Below, piece after piece: positions 24,811 through 32,988 of a stretch of 64,000 bases of DNA. Within the stretch, counting starts at the first letter, position 1; every line of letters begins with the position of its first letter. The notes below the pieces were generated by a model. It saw only the letters and a program-made list of their open reading frames with translations, made no database searches and had not been told where the DNA came from. The DNA is from Candidatus Hydrogenedentota bacterium. Lineage in GTDB: Bacteria; Hydrogenedentota; Hydrogenedentia; Hydrogenedentales; CAITNO01. The position numbers were made by a program, and so were the translations under genes. The stretch is taken from assembly GCA_012730045.1 (NCBI GenBank), contig JAAYBR010000001.1, positions 1 through 64,000 on the forward strand, given 5' to 3'.

Positions 24811-25987
24811 GCTGGAGAGCAAGTTCGGCTCCACCTACGGCGAGGAGGAGCAGGCCGCGATGATGCGGGTCCTGCGCGAGAACGCGCCCACCTCGGGCGA
24901 CCACTGCATCGCCTTTGAGCGGGCCTTCGCGGAGTACTGCGGCACCGCCCACGCGCGGGTCGTCTCCAACGGCACCGCCGCCCTGTTCCTCGCGCTCCTG
25001 GGCGCGGGGGTCGGCCCGGGCGACCGCGTGCTGACGACGCCCCTCACCTGGATCGCCACGGCGGCGGCGGGCGTCACCCTCGGCGCCGAGGTGGACTTCG
25101 TGGACATTGACCCCGACACCTACAACATGGACCCGGCCCGGCTGGCGGAGAAGATCACGCCGAACACGAAGGCCGTGCTGCCGGTCCACCTCTACGGCCA
25201 GTGCTGCGACATGGACGCGATCCTCGGCCTCGCCCGGAAGCACGGTTTCGCGGTGATTGAGGACGCCTGCCACGCCGTCGGCGCGGAGCACAAGGGCCGC
25301 AAGGCGGGCAGCATGGGCGCGGCGGGCTGCTTCAGCTTCCACGAGCAGAAGAACATGTCCACCCTCGGCGAGGGCGGCGTCATCACCACCAGCGACCCGG
25401 AACTCTTCGAGCGCGCGGCGCTCTACCGCTCCCACTGCACGCGGGTCTACGGCAAGAGCACCAAGTATTGCAGCCTGGACGAGGCGAAACTGCCCATGGG
25501 CAAGCGGTTCTGGTGGCAGGACTTCGACGACTGCGGCTACAACTTCCGCATGACGGACATGCAGGCCGCCGTGGGGATCGTGCAGCTGGCGAAACTGGAC
25601 GCCCTCAACGCCCGCCGCGCCGAGGTGACCGCGCAAATCCAGGAGGGGCTGGCCGGGGTGCCCGGGCTGAAACTGCCCAAGGCGCGCCCGGAGAACAAGC
25701 ACGTGTGGCACCTGTGCCCCATGGAGATTGACGCCGCCGCCTTCGGCATGGGCAAGGACGACTTCGTCTACGCCATGCGCGAGGAGCACGGCGTCCGCAT
25801 CGGCACGCACTACATCCCCCTGCACTGGACCACGGCGTTCCAGAAGCGGGGTTTCCGGCGCGGGCAGTTCCCCGTGGCCGACGCCGCGGCGGAGCGGCTG
25901 GTCACCCTGCCGATCCACCCCCGGCTGACCGACGAGGGCATCGCACACCTTGTTTCGAGCATCAAGGCCCTGTGCCGCCGTGGATGA
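24788..25987 (+). CDS. DegT/DnrJ/EryC1/StrS-family sugar aminotransferase
   Basis: The 399-residue PLP enzyme has the family fold: TAALFLALLGAGVGPGDRVLTTPLTW, DVDP-like VDIDPDTYNMD, VLPVHLYGQCCDM, VIEDACHAVGA, and FSFHEQKNMSTLGEGG where Lys188 is the expected PLP-binding residue. Members aminate nucleotide 4-keto sugars for surface glycans or antibiotics. The start is GTG 24788 with AAGGAAGA upstream. It lies between a sugar reductase and a polyprenyl-linked glycosyltransferase, which suggests synthesis of an amino sugar for the cell surface. Confidence 0.88.
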   Translation: MVPKILFELESKFGSTYGEEEQAAMMRVLRENAPTSGDHCIAFERAFAEYCGTAHARVVSNGTAALFLALLGAGVGPGDRVLTTPLTWIATAAAGVTLGAEVDFVDIDPDTYNMDPARLAEKITPNTKAVLPVHLYGQCCDMDAILGLARKHGFAVIEDACHAVGAEHKGRKAGSMGAAGCFSFHEQKNMSTLGEGGVITTSDPELFERAALYRSHCTRVYGKSTKYCSLDEAKLPMGKRFWWQDFDDCGYNFRMTDMQAAVGIVQLAKLDALNARRAEVTAQIQEGLAGVPGLKLPKARPENKHVWHLCPMEIDAAAFGMGKDDFVYAMREEHGVRIGTHYIPLHWTTAFQKRGFRRGQFPVADAAAERLVTLPIHPRLTDEGIAHLVSSIKALCRRG

Positions 25988-28409
25988 CCGTCCGGAGGTG
26001 AGCCCGCGCACGGCGGCCCTGCTGGCCGCGTTGCTGCTGTGCCTCGCCGCCGCGAATCTCTGGTGGCTTGCGAACGACCGCCATCCGTGGTGGCTCGACG
26101 AGCAGGTGCATCTGGAGAAGACCCGCGAGGTCTACCAGGCCCTGTTCCTCGATGATGCCCCCCTGCCCGCGCGCGTCGCCGCCGCGTTCCGCGTGCCCCC
26201 GGGCAACCCCGCGCATCCGCCGCTCCTGTACTGGTCCGGCGCGCTGCTCATGGGTGTCTTCGGCTACCACCCGGACATCATGACCGCCGCGAACACCCTG
26301 TGGTTCCTCCTGCTGCTGCTGGGGGTGTTTGCGCTTCTGCGGACCTGGCTCCCGCCGGGGGAGGCCCTGTGGGGCACCGCATTGGCCGGGCTCACGCCCG
26401 GCGTCTTTGCGCTGTCGCGGTATTTCATGACCGACTACCCCGCCGCGTGCCTCGTTGTGTGGGGCGTGTGCGCCCTCGCGCGGAGCGAGGGCTTTGCCCG
26501 CACGCGCTGGGTCCTGCTCTTTGCCGGGGTGAACGCCCTCGCGCTCCTCGCGCGCACCGTCGCCCCGGCGTATTACCTCGCGCCGCTCCTCTGGGTGCTG
26601 GCGGCGGGGGGCTGGGCCGCGCTGAGGGGAACACGGACCAACACGGACCGACACGGACGGAACACGGACGAAGCAGGCAGCGAGGGCCCGGGGTCCGCGC
26701 CCCCTGGGACCGCCAGGCTCCAGCGGGACCGGGCCGGGGGATGGCGCCCCGCGCTGCGCTTCGCCCTCCACCTGATCCTGCCCCCCCTGGCGGCGCTCCT
26801 GCTGGCCGGGCCGTGGTATGCCGTCCACCGCGACGCCTTCCTCGGCTACTGGACCGGTCACCGCGCGGCGGACACGCCGCCCTTCGCCTTTGTGGAGACG
26901 TCCGCCCCCGCCGCCCCGCGCGCGGGCCTCACGCTCATGGCCGAGCAGGCGCAGGGCGCGAAGGACCAGAAACCGGCCGCCACAAAGCCGAAACCCCAGC
27001 CCCCGCGCGGTCCCCTCGACCCCGTCCTGCGGCCCGCCGTGCCGTGGTCGCGCTATCCCGTCTTTGTCATCAACAACGGACTCTTCCTGATCCCCTTCCT
27101 GCTGGCGCTGGCGGGGGCTGTCGCCGCTCTGGCCGTGCCCCGGTTCCGGCGGATGGCGGGCTTTCTCGGCCTGTGGATCCTGGGATCGTGGGTGCTGTTC
27201 ACCGTGCTGTTCCGTTTTGGAACCCCGCGCTACGCGCTCCCCGTGCTGCCCGCGCTGGCCGCCTTTGCGGCCCTGCCCGCGCTCCTGCCCCGGCGGCGGG
27301 CGGTGCGGTGGGCCTGCCAGGGCGCCTGCCTCGCCGTGTTCGCCGTGCCATGGTTCGTGCTGACAGTCCAGCCCGTGCCGGGGCTGCGCGGTCTCTGCCT
27401 GCCCCTCACCCCCGACGCCGGGTCGCTGGCCCGGTATGACGAAAAGGGCCTCTACCTCTGCAAGGACCGCCTGAGCATGGGGTTTGCCTATTCCTGGCTC
27501 GGCGCGCCGCAGCGCGACAACTATGTGGAGCGCATCTTCGCCGTGATGGCCGCCGAAACCGCCGACCGTCCCGATGCGCCGGGGCAGGACGCCCTCTACG
27601 CCGTGGTCAACCTGCGCGGGTTCGGGTTCCAGGACGCCCATTACCGCCCCGGCGACCCCTTCCGCCTCGCGGGCCTGCCGGAGGCGCGGCTGCGCCTCGG
27701 CGCGCACCGGAGCACGGTGGAGGAGCTGGAGCCGTTCCTGTCCAGCCTGCGCTTCGTCATCTTCGCCCTGGAGACGGGCCGCGAGGGCGGCGAGGCCGCG
27801 TGGACCGAATGGCTCACCGGGCGGGGTTTTCATCTGCTGGACCGCTTCGAGGAGCCGCGCCGCGCCACCGTGCCGGGGTATCTGGTCGCCGTCTTCGCGC
27901 GGAACCCCGAGCCCGGCACGGGGCCCGTGACGCCGGAGCAGGTGGAGGCGGCGGACATCCCGGCCCTTTTCACCGCCCTCAACACCCCCGGCGCGCTCCC
28001 CGCGCGCGCCGACGCCGACCGCGCCGCCGCCCGGCTCACGGCGCTCCTCGCCGAAGCCGACAAAACCGCCCAGCCCCTCGGCAGCGCGCTGGGGCTCACC
28101 GCCCACGCCTGGGAGCCGCGCCCCGGCGGCGGCCTCCGGCTCACCCTGGTCTTCCGCGTGGCCGCGGCGCCCGGCAACGGCACCATCGCCCTCGCCCCCC
28201 GCGACGCGGCGGGCGCCGCCCTCGCCCCCGCCCAGTTCCGCCCCGCCCCCCCCATGACCGAATGGCTCCCCGGCGACTACCGCATGGTCCGCCACGACTT
28301 CCCGGCGGACACCCCCGCGCCCGCCCAGGTCCAGGTGGCCCTCATCGGCCCCACCGGCGCCCCCGAGCCCCCCGCCGCCACCATCCCCGGGCCGCCGCCG
28401 CAACACTGA
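25980..28409 (+). CDS. GT-C family membrane glycosyltransferase (ArnT/PMT-like, GT39/GT83 type)
   Basis: A protein of about 809 residues has an N-terminal membrane domain of about 10 helices (roughly 10-480) and a soluble C-terminal part. The first periplasmic loop carries WWLDEQVHLEKTREVY with the Asp-Glu pair typical of GT-C enzymes, followed by HPPLLYW. These enzymes transfer a sugar from polyprenyl phosphate to lipid A or protein on the periplasmic side. GTG 25980 overlaps the previous stop by 8 bases; GTG 25998 is an alternative. Residues about 217-252 are encoded by intergenic-type repeat DNA inserted in frame in a cytoplasmic or periplasmic loop. Confidence 0.82.
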   Translation: MDDRPEVSPRTAALLAALLLCLAAANLWWLANDRHPWWLDEQVHLEKTREVYQALFLDDAPLPARVAAAFRVPPGNPAHPPLLYWSGALLMGVFGYHPDIMTAANTLWFLLLLLGVFALLRTWLPPGEALWGTALAGLTPGVFALSRYFMTDYPAACLVVWGVCALARSEGFARTRWVLLFAGVNALALLARTVAPAYYLAPLLWVLAAGGWAALRGTRTNTDRHGRNTDEAGSEGPGSAPPGTARLQRDRAGGWRPALRFALHLILPPLAALLLAGPWYAVHRDAFLGYWTGHRAADTPPFAFVETSAPAAPRAGLTLMAEQAQGAKDQKPAATKPKPQPPRGPLDPVLRPAVPWSRYPVFVINNGLFLIPFLLALAGAVAALAVPRFRRMAGFLGLWILGSWVLFTVLFRFGTPRYALPVLPALAAFAALPALLPRRRAVRWACQGACLAVFAVPWFVLTVQPVPGLRGLCLPLTPDAGSLARYDEKGLYLCKDRLSMGFAYSWLGAPQRDNYVERIFAVMAAETADRPDAPGQDALYAVVNLRGFGFQDAHYRPGDPFRLAGLPEARLRLGAHRSTVEELEPFLSSLRFVIFALETGREGGEAAWTEWLTGRGFHLLDRFEEPRRATVPGYLVAVFARNPEPGTGPVTPEQVEAADIPALFTALNTPGALPARADADRAAARLTALLAEADKTAQPLGSALGLTAHAWEPRPGGGLRLTLVFRVAAAPGNGTIALAPRDAAGAALAPAQFRPAPPMTEWLPGDYRMVRHDFPADTPAPAQVQVALIGPTGAPEPPAATIPGPPPQH
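26627..26735 (+). repeat. Intergenic repeat sequence inserted in frame inside a glycosyltransferase gene
   Basis: The bases run GGAACACGGACCAACACGG (ACACGGAC units) and then GCGCCCCCTGGGACCGCCAGG with CTCCAGC. The second part matches the family C palindrome that is otherwise intergenic (18140, 18352, 39765, 51703). It encodes a hydrophilic Thr/Asp/Gly/Pro stretch unlike the membrane helices on either side. Confidence 0.7.
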
Positions 28410-28580
28410 GCCCCCGCACGACTCCCGGCAGAAAAGACATTCATCCGCAGATTGCGCAGATGACGCAGAGGGTTGATTTCAAAGGACATAGGCGCGACCC
28501 ATTCCCCCTGTCCATCTCGTCCATCCTGTCCATTTCGTCCATCCCTCCGCCGCATTCCCCAAAAAACCTTTCCGCCCCCC
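28410..28580. other. Intergenic region with TCCGCAGATGACGCAGAG (family E) and GTCCATC repeats
   Basis: Bases 28441-28470 carry a family E element (ATCCGCAGATTGCGCAGATG then ACGCAGAG) also seen at 39494 and 39664. Bases 28505-28545 are a degenerate GTCCATCCTGTCCATCTC tandem. No gene is seen. Confidence 0.65.
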
Positions 28581-28619
28581 TTGACAAACGGCCAAACTTG
28601 TGTTAGTTTATTGATACAA
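28581..28619 (+). promoter_or_regulatory. Promoter and candidate operator of the GntR-ABC operon
   Basis: TTGACA at 28581-28586 is a consensus -35; TAGTTT at 28604-28609 is a weak -10 at 17 bases. An AT-rich dyad TTGTGTTA-N6-TGATACAA (28598-28619, six of eight positions symmetric) overlaps the -10 and is a good candidate site for the GntR/YtrA regulator encoded 21 bases downstream. GTTA/TATC content stands out from the GC-rich surroundings. Confidence 0.5.
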
Positions 28620-28639
28620 TCAGGCAAAGGAGCGGCCCC

Positions 28640-29056
28640 ATGCTCATCACCATCAACCAGAGTGACGGAACCCCGATCTACTTCCAGATCGTCCGTCACA
28701 TCAAGCACCTGATCGCCACGGGGCGTCTCGGGCCGGGGGACGAGCTCCCCACGGTCCGCGCCCTGGCCCAGCAACTGGTGATCAACCCGAACACCGTGGT
28801 CCGCGCCTACCGCGATCTGGAGGCCGCCGGGCTCATCTCGTCGCGGCGCGGCGCGGGCACCCGGGTGGCCGACCGTCCGGTGCCCTATTCGGAGGACGAG
28901 TGCCGCCGCATCCTGTCGGAGCGGCTGGACGGCGTCATTGTGGAGGCGAGAAACCTGAACATCCCCCTCGGGAAGGTTGTCGAACTGCTGAAAGAACGCG
29001 ACCGGGCGCTGCGTCCGGCCGGAAACACAACGCGCAAGGAGGAAGGTCATGAGTAA
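28640..29056 (+). CDS. GntR-family transcriptional regulator, YtrA subfamily
   Basis: This 138-residue regulator has an N-terminal winged helix (about 10-78: PIYFQIVRHIKHLI, ELPTVRALAQQLVINPNTVVRAYRDLEAAGLI) and a short helical tail of about 50 residues, as in YtrA-type repressors that sit in front of ABC transporters. AAAGGAG lies eight bases upstream of ATG 28640. Its 3' end overlaps the ABC ATPase start by 8 bases. By analogy it represses its own operon until a membrane-active or antibiotic-like stress appears; that is inference. Confidence 0.88.
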   Translation: MLITINQSDGTPIYFQIVRHIKHLIATGRLGPGDELPTVRALAQQLVINPNTVVRAYRDLEAAGLISSRRGAGTRVADRPVPYSEDECRRILSERLDGVIVEARNLNIPLGKVVELLKERDRALRPAGNTTRKEEGHE

Positions 29057-29948
29057 CGGGAACGAGTCGGCGCCGGTGATCGAGGTGACGGGGCTGGGCC
29101 GCAAGTACGGCAAAAAGGAGGCGCTCCAGGACGTGAGTCTGCGCGTCGGGTCGGGCGGCGTGTTCGGCCTGGTGGGCGAGAACGGCGCGGGCAAGACCAC
29201 GCTGATCCAGCACCTGCTCGGGGCGCTGCGGCCCCAGTCGGGCACGGTGCGCGTGTTCGGGGCGGACCCCGCCTACGACCCGCCCGCCGTGCTGTCCCGC
29301 ATTGGCTACCTTTCCGAGGACCGCGACCTGCCCGGGTGGATGCGCGTCGGCGAGTTTCTCCGCTACATGCGCGCCTTCTACCCCGGGTGGGACGCCGCCT
29401 TCGCGGAGCGCATGGTCGGCGAGTTCGGCCTGAACCCCGCCGCGAAGATCCGCAGCCTGTCGCGGGGCGAGCAGGCGCGCACGGGCCTGCTGGCCGCCGT
29501 CGCCCACCGGCCCGAGCTGCTGCTCCTCGACGAGCCGTCGTCCGGCCTGGACGCCGTGGCGCGCCAGCAGATCCTCGCCGCCGTCGTGCGCACCGTGGCC
29601 GAGGAGGGGCGCACCGTCGTCTTCTCCTCCCACCTCCTCGACGAGGTCGAGCGCGTCGCCGACCACGTCCTCATGCTGCACCAGGGCCGCGTGGTCATGG
29701 ACATGCCCATGGACGAGGTCAAGGCCCGCCACCGGACCCATCTCCTCCGCTGGGCCGAAGTCCCCGCCGCAGACGCCCCCGCCCTGCCCGGCATGCTCCG
29801 CGCCGAGCGCGACGGCCGCGAATGGCGCGTCCTCTGCGATGGCGACCCCGAAGCCCTCGCCGCCGCCGTCCGCGCCGCGGGCGGGGAAATCCTCGAAACC
29901 GCCCCCGCCACCCTTGAGGCCGTTTTCGTCGCCCGCGTCGGCGCGTAG
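29049..29948 (+). CDS. ABC transporter ATP-binding protein
   Basis: A 299-residue ATPase with Walker A GENGAGKTT (43-51), an LSRGEQAR signature in place of LSGGQ, Walker B LLLLDEPSSGLD and an H-loop SSHLLDEV. The C-terminal 80 residues form a small extra domain as in BcrA/YtrB-type ATPases. It would power the membrane proteins encoded just downstream. It overlaps the regulator gene and is followed by the first permease after 15 bases. Confidence 0.9.
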   Translation: MSNGNESAPVIEVTGLGRKYGKKEALQDVSLRVGSGGVFGLVGENGAGKTTLIQHLLGALRPQSGTVRVFGADPAYDPPAVLSRIGYLSEDRDLPGWMRVGEFLRYMRAFYPGWDAAFAERMVGEFGLNPAAKIRSLSRGEQARTGLLAAVAHRPELLLLDEPSSGLDAVARQQILAAVVRTVAEEGRTVVFSSHLLDEVERVADHVLMLHQGRVVMDMPMDEVKARHRTHLLRWAEVPAADAPALPGMLRAERDGREWRVLCDGDPEALAAAVRAAGGEILETAPATLEAVFVARVGA

Positions 29949-29963
29949 GGAAGGGAACGCATC

Positions 29964-32900
29964 GTGGTGGGTAACACGAAAATGCGCGCCCTCCTCTGGG
30001 AGGAGGCGCGGGTTGCGGGCAGCATCGCGGCGGCCATGCTTGCCGTCGGGGTTGTCGCGCTGGTGCCCCTCCGTCTTTCGTACATTGGGCAGCACAACCT
30101 CTGGCACCATGTGGGGGATCATGTGCGGGCCGTGGTCATTCTCGTGCCGGCCCTGACGGCGCTGCTGCTGGTGCTGGGCATGGGGAACTCCGGACAGATG
30201 CGGGGGGGCGGCTTTCCCCGCCGACTGCTGCGGCTGCCGGTGCGCACCCGCACGCTGGTCACCCTCGCGCTGGTCTCCCGGACGGCGCTGCTGCTCCTTG
30301 TGTCCGCTCTGCTTGTGCTGTGCGCGAACCTCCTGTTTGGACAACGGCTGGATTACTCGCCGGTCCTCCTCATTGCGGCGGGGTATCTCGTCATCCAACT
30401 GGCCGACTGGGTGCGCCCCGTCGCGCCGATGCTCGCCGTGGCCGCCGTTGCGGCGCTGGCCGCGCTGCTGCCGCAGGCTGACGCCCTGTCCCTGGGTGTC
30501 GCGGGGAACGCCCTGCCGTGGACCGCGCTGGCGGCGGGGGGGGCGGTGCTGGCCGGGGCGGTGTGGGGGCTGGGGCTGTGGGTGGTGGACCTCCACCGCC
30601 ACGGCGAAACGGTCCGCTGGCTGGCCCTGCCGCGCTGGCGGGAGCCCTGGGAGGGGCACTGGACCCCAAAGGCCACCCCCTTCAAATCCCCCTTCGCCGC
30701 CCTGTTCTGGTTCGAGATGCGCCGCACAAGCCTCTTTCTTCCCCTCGCGACGGCTCTTTTCTGGGTGCTCGGGGCCGCTCTCATAGCCGGGCTTCAGTGG
30801 CCGAAGGGGGACGAGAATTCTTTTGTCATGCCCCCCGACGTCTTTGTATTCCAGATACTGCCCTTCGCGGCGCTGATTCTGGCCGCCTTCGTATGGCACG
30901 GGTTTGCTTTTCTCCCCAGCATCTCGGCCAGTGGAAAACGAGGGTTCGCAGGTCCTTCGCCGGTGCTGCCTGCCCCCCCCGGTGCCCTGGGGTCAGCGCG
31001 TCTCGCTGGGGCCGCCCTCAATCTGTCCCTGGCCTTGGGTATGGCCTGGACAACGCAGGTAGTGCATTTTTTGGTCATGGACGGGGGCCGCTATGGCCAA
31101 ATGCTGGCGCGGGGACTGGCCGAGGACACCGTGAGCGTCCGCGAGGCGGTGATTAGCCTGCTGGGGCCCGGGCTGGTGGTGGCGGGCGCGTGCTGGGTTC
31201 TGATGACGTCCTTCTACGGGATCGTGTTTCTTTTTCTGGCAAGGCATGTGCTGTTCATTTCGCCCGACTTGTACGACTACTATTCGCTCGGTCTGTTTCT
31301 CTTCTTGATCATCGTTCTGCCGTTTCCCGCACTTTTTCTTGCCGAGGCCTGGGCAGGGCGCCATGCCCGCCGGACGGTTGCCGGGGTGATGCTGTTCTGG
31401 GCGCTGCTGGCAATGGCCCTCTTTCCCTTTTCCAACGCCGCGCCGCAACGCCAGATACTCGACGTCCTTTTCTGCCTGGGCCTTTCCGGGGCGCTGGTGT
31501 CGTGCTGGCCGTTCAGCCTCATCAACCGCTGGGGCTGTACAGGACACCGCGTGCCCGCGTTTCACCGATGCAACCATCCGGCTGTCGGCGGGCGAAAGGC
31601 GACGCCCAGAGTCCCGCGTGCGCTTGCGGTGGCGGCAGTGGCCTTGCTCTGTCTCACGGCCTGGCTGCGCTGGCCCTTTGAGCCCGCCTGGCAGAAGGAA
31701 TTCCGCGACCAGGGACTCCCGGTGACCCTTGAGGAGCTTGAGGCCGCGCACCCGCCCGTCCCGAAGTCGGAAAACCTCGCGGAGCTTCTCCTGGCCGCCG
31801 CAGAGGCGGCGTGGCGGATGGAGGAGGAATGGGTGCGCACCCAGCCGGAGTATGGCACTCTGAAGTGGACTTTTCGGGACAGGCAGCCCCTCCGGGGGGA
31901 AGTCTCCGTGGAGCGGCGCTCAAAGGTGCCGGCCGACGCCCTGGAGATAACGGCGGCCTACCGCGAAAACGTGGGCAGGCATGTTTCCGCAATGGTGCAT
32001 GAGGCCGTGACCTCCGGACTGACCCGGAGCCGGTATCCGATGAACATCCGGAAGTTGCTTGAAGACGACAGAAACCATCTCAGCTTTCTTTTTGAGCTGT
32101 CCAGGAACCAGTTGGTGGAGGCGTTTCTCGCGGTGATGGAGGGGCGCAATCAGGATGCCGTCACCGCGCTGGCCGACACACTCGGCATGGCGGATTCCCT
32201 GCGAGAGGACCCCTTTCTCATATCCCAACTGGGGCGCGGGCGCCTCCTGCAGCAAACGACAAGCGACTTGGAACTGGTGCTCAACCGGACGATCTTGAGC
32301 GAGGAGCATCTTGCGCGCCTTCAGACTGCCCTCTTCCATGCCCTGCCGCCAAGGTCGGAGCCCCCCTTCATGGAGCCGTCCTTCCATTTCGAGACCGTTA
32401 TTGCCATGCACCAGTTGGAGAAGATGCTCGACGGACTGTTCGGAGTCTCAGACAAGCTTGTCATTGTTGACGATTACAGGGAACGGCGCGATTGGGCGCG
32501 CGCGATTCTGCGGACTCGGGCATTTCCGGACCGTTCAAAGGGCCATGGGTCACGCGATCTTGTTCCCCGGACTATCCCGCTCATGATGTACGGCATGCTC
32601 AGAGGCGCCTTCACCCGCGCCCAGGAGGCCGAATTCCGATTTCGAACCCACGTGAACCTGGCCCGCACCGCGCTGGCAGTGGAGCGGTTCCGGGGGGCGA
32701 CTGGGCGTTTACCGGAACGGCTGGAGGAGCTGGTGCCGGAATGGCTGGACGAGGTGCCCGCCGACTATTGGAACGAGGGCAAGCCCCTGTCCTACCGCGT
32801 GCGGCAGGATGGGGAGTATGTGGTGTACTCCTTCAGTCAGGACCGGGAGGATGACGGCGGGGACGAGGTAAAGAAATGGTGGCGGGACGGCGACATGACC

Positions 32901-32969
32901 TTCACCGTCGCGCCGCCGGAGGCGCGGGCGGAACTGCGGGTGCCCGCAGTGGAAGGCGCGGAATCATGA
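29964..32969 (+). CDS. ABC-2-type permease fused to a large soluble C-terminal domain, copy 1
   Basis: This 1001-residue protein begins with an ABC-2-like motif (MRALLWEEARVAGSIAAAM) and has about 12 hydrophobic helices to about residue 525, then one more helix near 555-575 followed by a soluble region of about 425 residues. That region is helical (AYRENVGRHVSAMVHEA, EAFLAVMEGRNQDAV) and ends in a small motif ARTALAVERFRGATGRLPER ... EDDGG, seen at the ends of many Planctomycete proteins and reminiscent of pseudopilin tails. GTG 29964 is used; GTG 29967 and ATG 29982 are alternatives. AAGGGA lies upstream. The N-terminal half is nearly identical in sequence to copy 2. Confidence 0.8.
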   Translation: MVGNTKMRALLWEEARVAGSIAAAMLAVGVVALVPLRLSYIGQHNLWHHVGDHVRAVVILVPALTALLLVLGMGNSGQMRGGGFPRRLLRLPVRTRTLVTLALVSRTALLLLVSALLVLCANLLFGQRLDYSPVLLIAAGYLVIQLADWVRPVAPMLAVAAVAALAALLPQADALSLGVAGNALPWTALAAGGAVLAGAVWGLGLWVVDLHRHGETVRWLALPRWREPWEGHWTPKATPFKSPFAALFWFEMRRTSLFLPLATALFWVLGAALIAGLQWPKGDENSFVMPPDVFVFQILPFAALILAAFVWHGFAFLPSISASGKRGFAGPSPVLPAPPGALGSARLAGAALNLSLALGMAWTTQVVHFLVMDGGRYGQMLARGLAEDTVSVREAVISLLGPGLVVAGACWVLMTSFYGIVFLFLARHVLFISPDLYDYYSLGLFLFLIIVLPFPALFLAEAWAGRHARRTVAGVMLFWALLAMALFPFSNAAPQRQILDVLFCLGLSGALVSCWPFSLINRWGCTGHRVPAFHRCNHPAVGGRKATPRVPRALAVAAVALLCLTAWLRWPFEPAWQKEFRDQGLPVTLEELEAAHPPVPKSENLAELLLAAAEAAWRMEEEWVRTQPEYGTLKWTFRDRQPLRGEVSVERRSKVPADALEITAAYRENVGRHVSAMVHEAVTSGLTRSRYPMNIRKLLEDDRNHLSFLFELSRNQLVEAFLAVMEGRNQDAVTALADTLGMADSLREDPFLISQLGRGRLLQQTTSDLELVLNRTILSEEHLARLQTALFHALPPRSEPPFMEPSFHFETVIAMHQLEKMLDGLFGVSDKLVIVDDYRERRDWARAILRTRAFPDRSKGHGSRDLVPRTIPLMMYGMLRGAFTRAQEAEFRFRTHVNLARTALAVERFRGATGRLPERLEELVPEWLDEVPADYWNEGKPLSYRVRQDGEYVVYSFSQDREDDGGDEVKKWWRDGDMTFTVAPPEARAELRVPAVEGAES

Positions 32970-32988
32970 GCATCGGGAGGGCGGGGCG

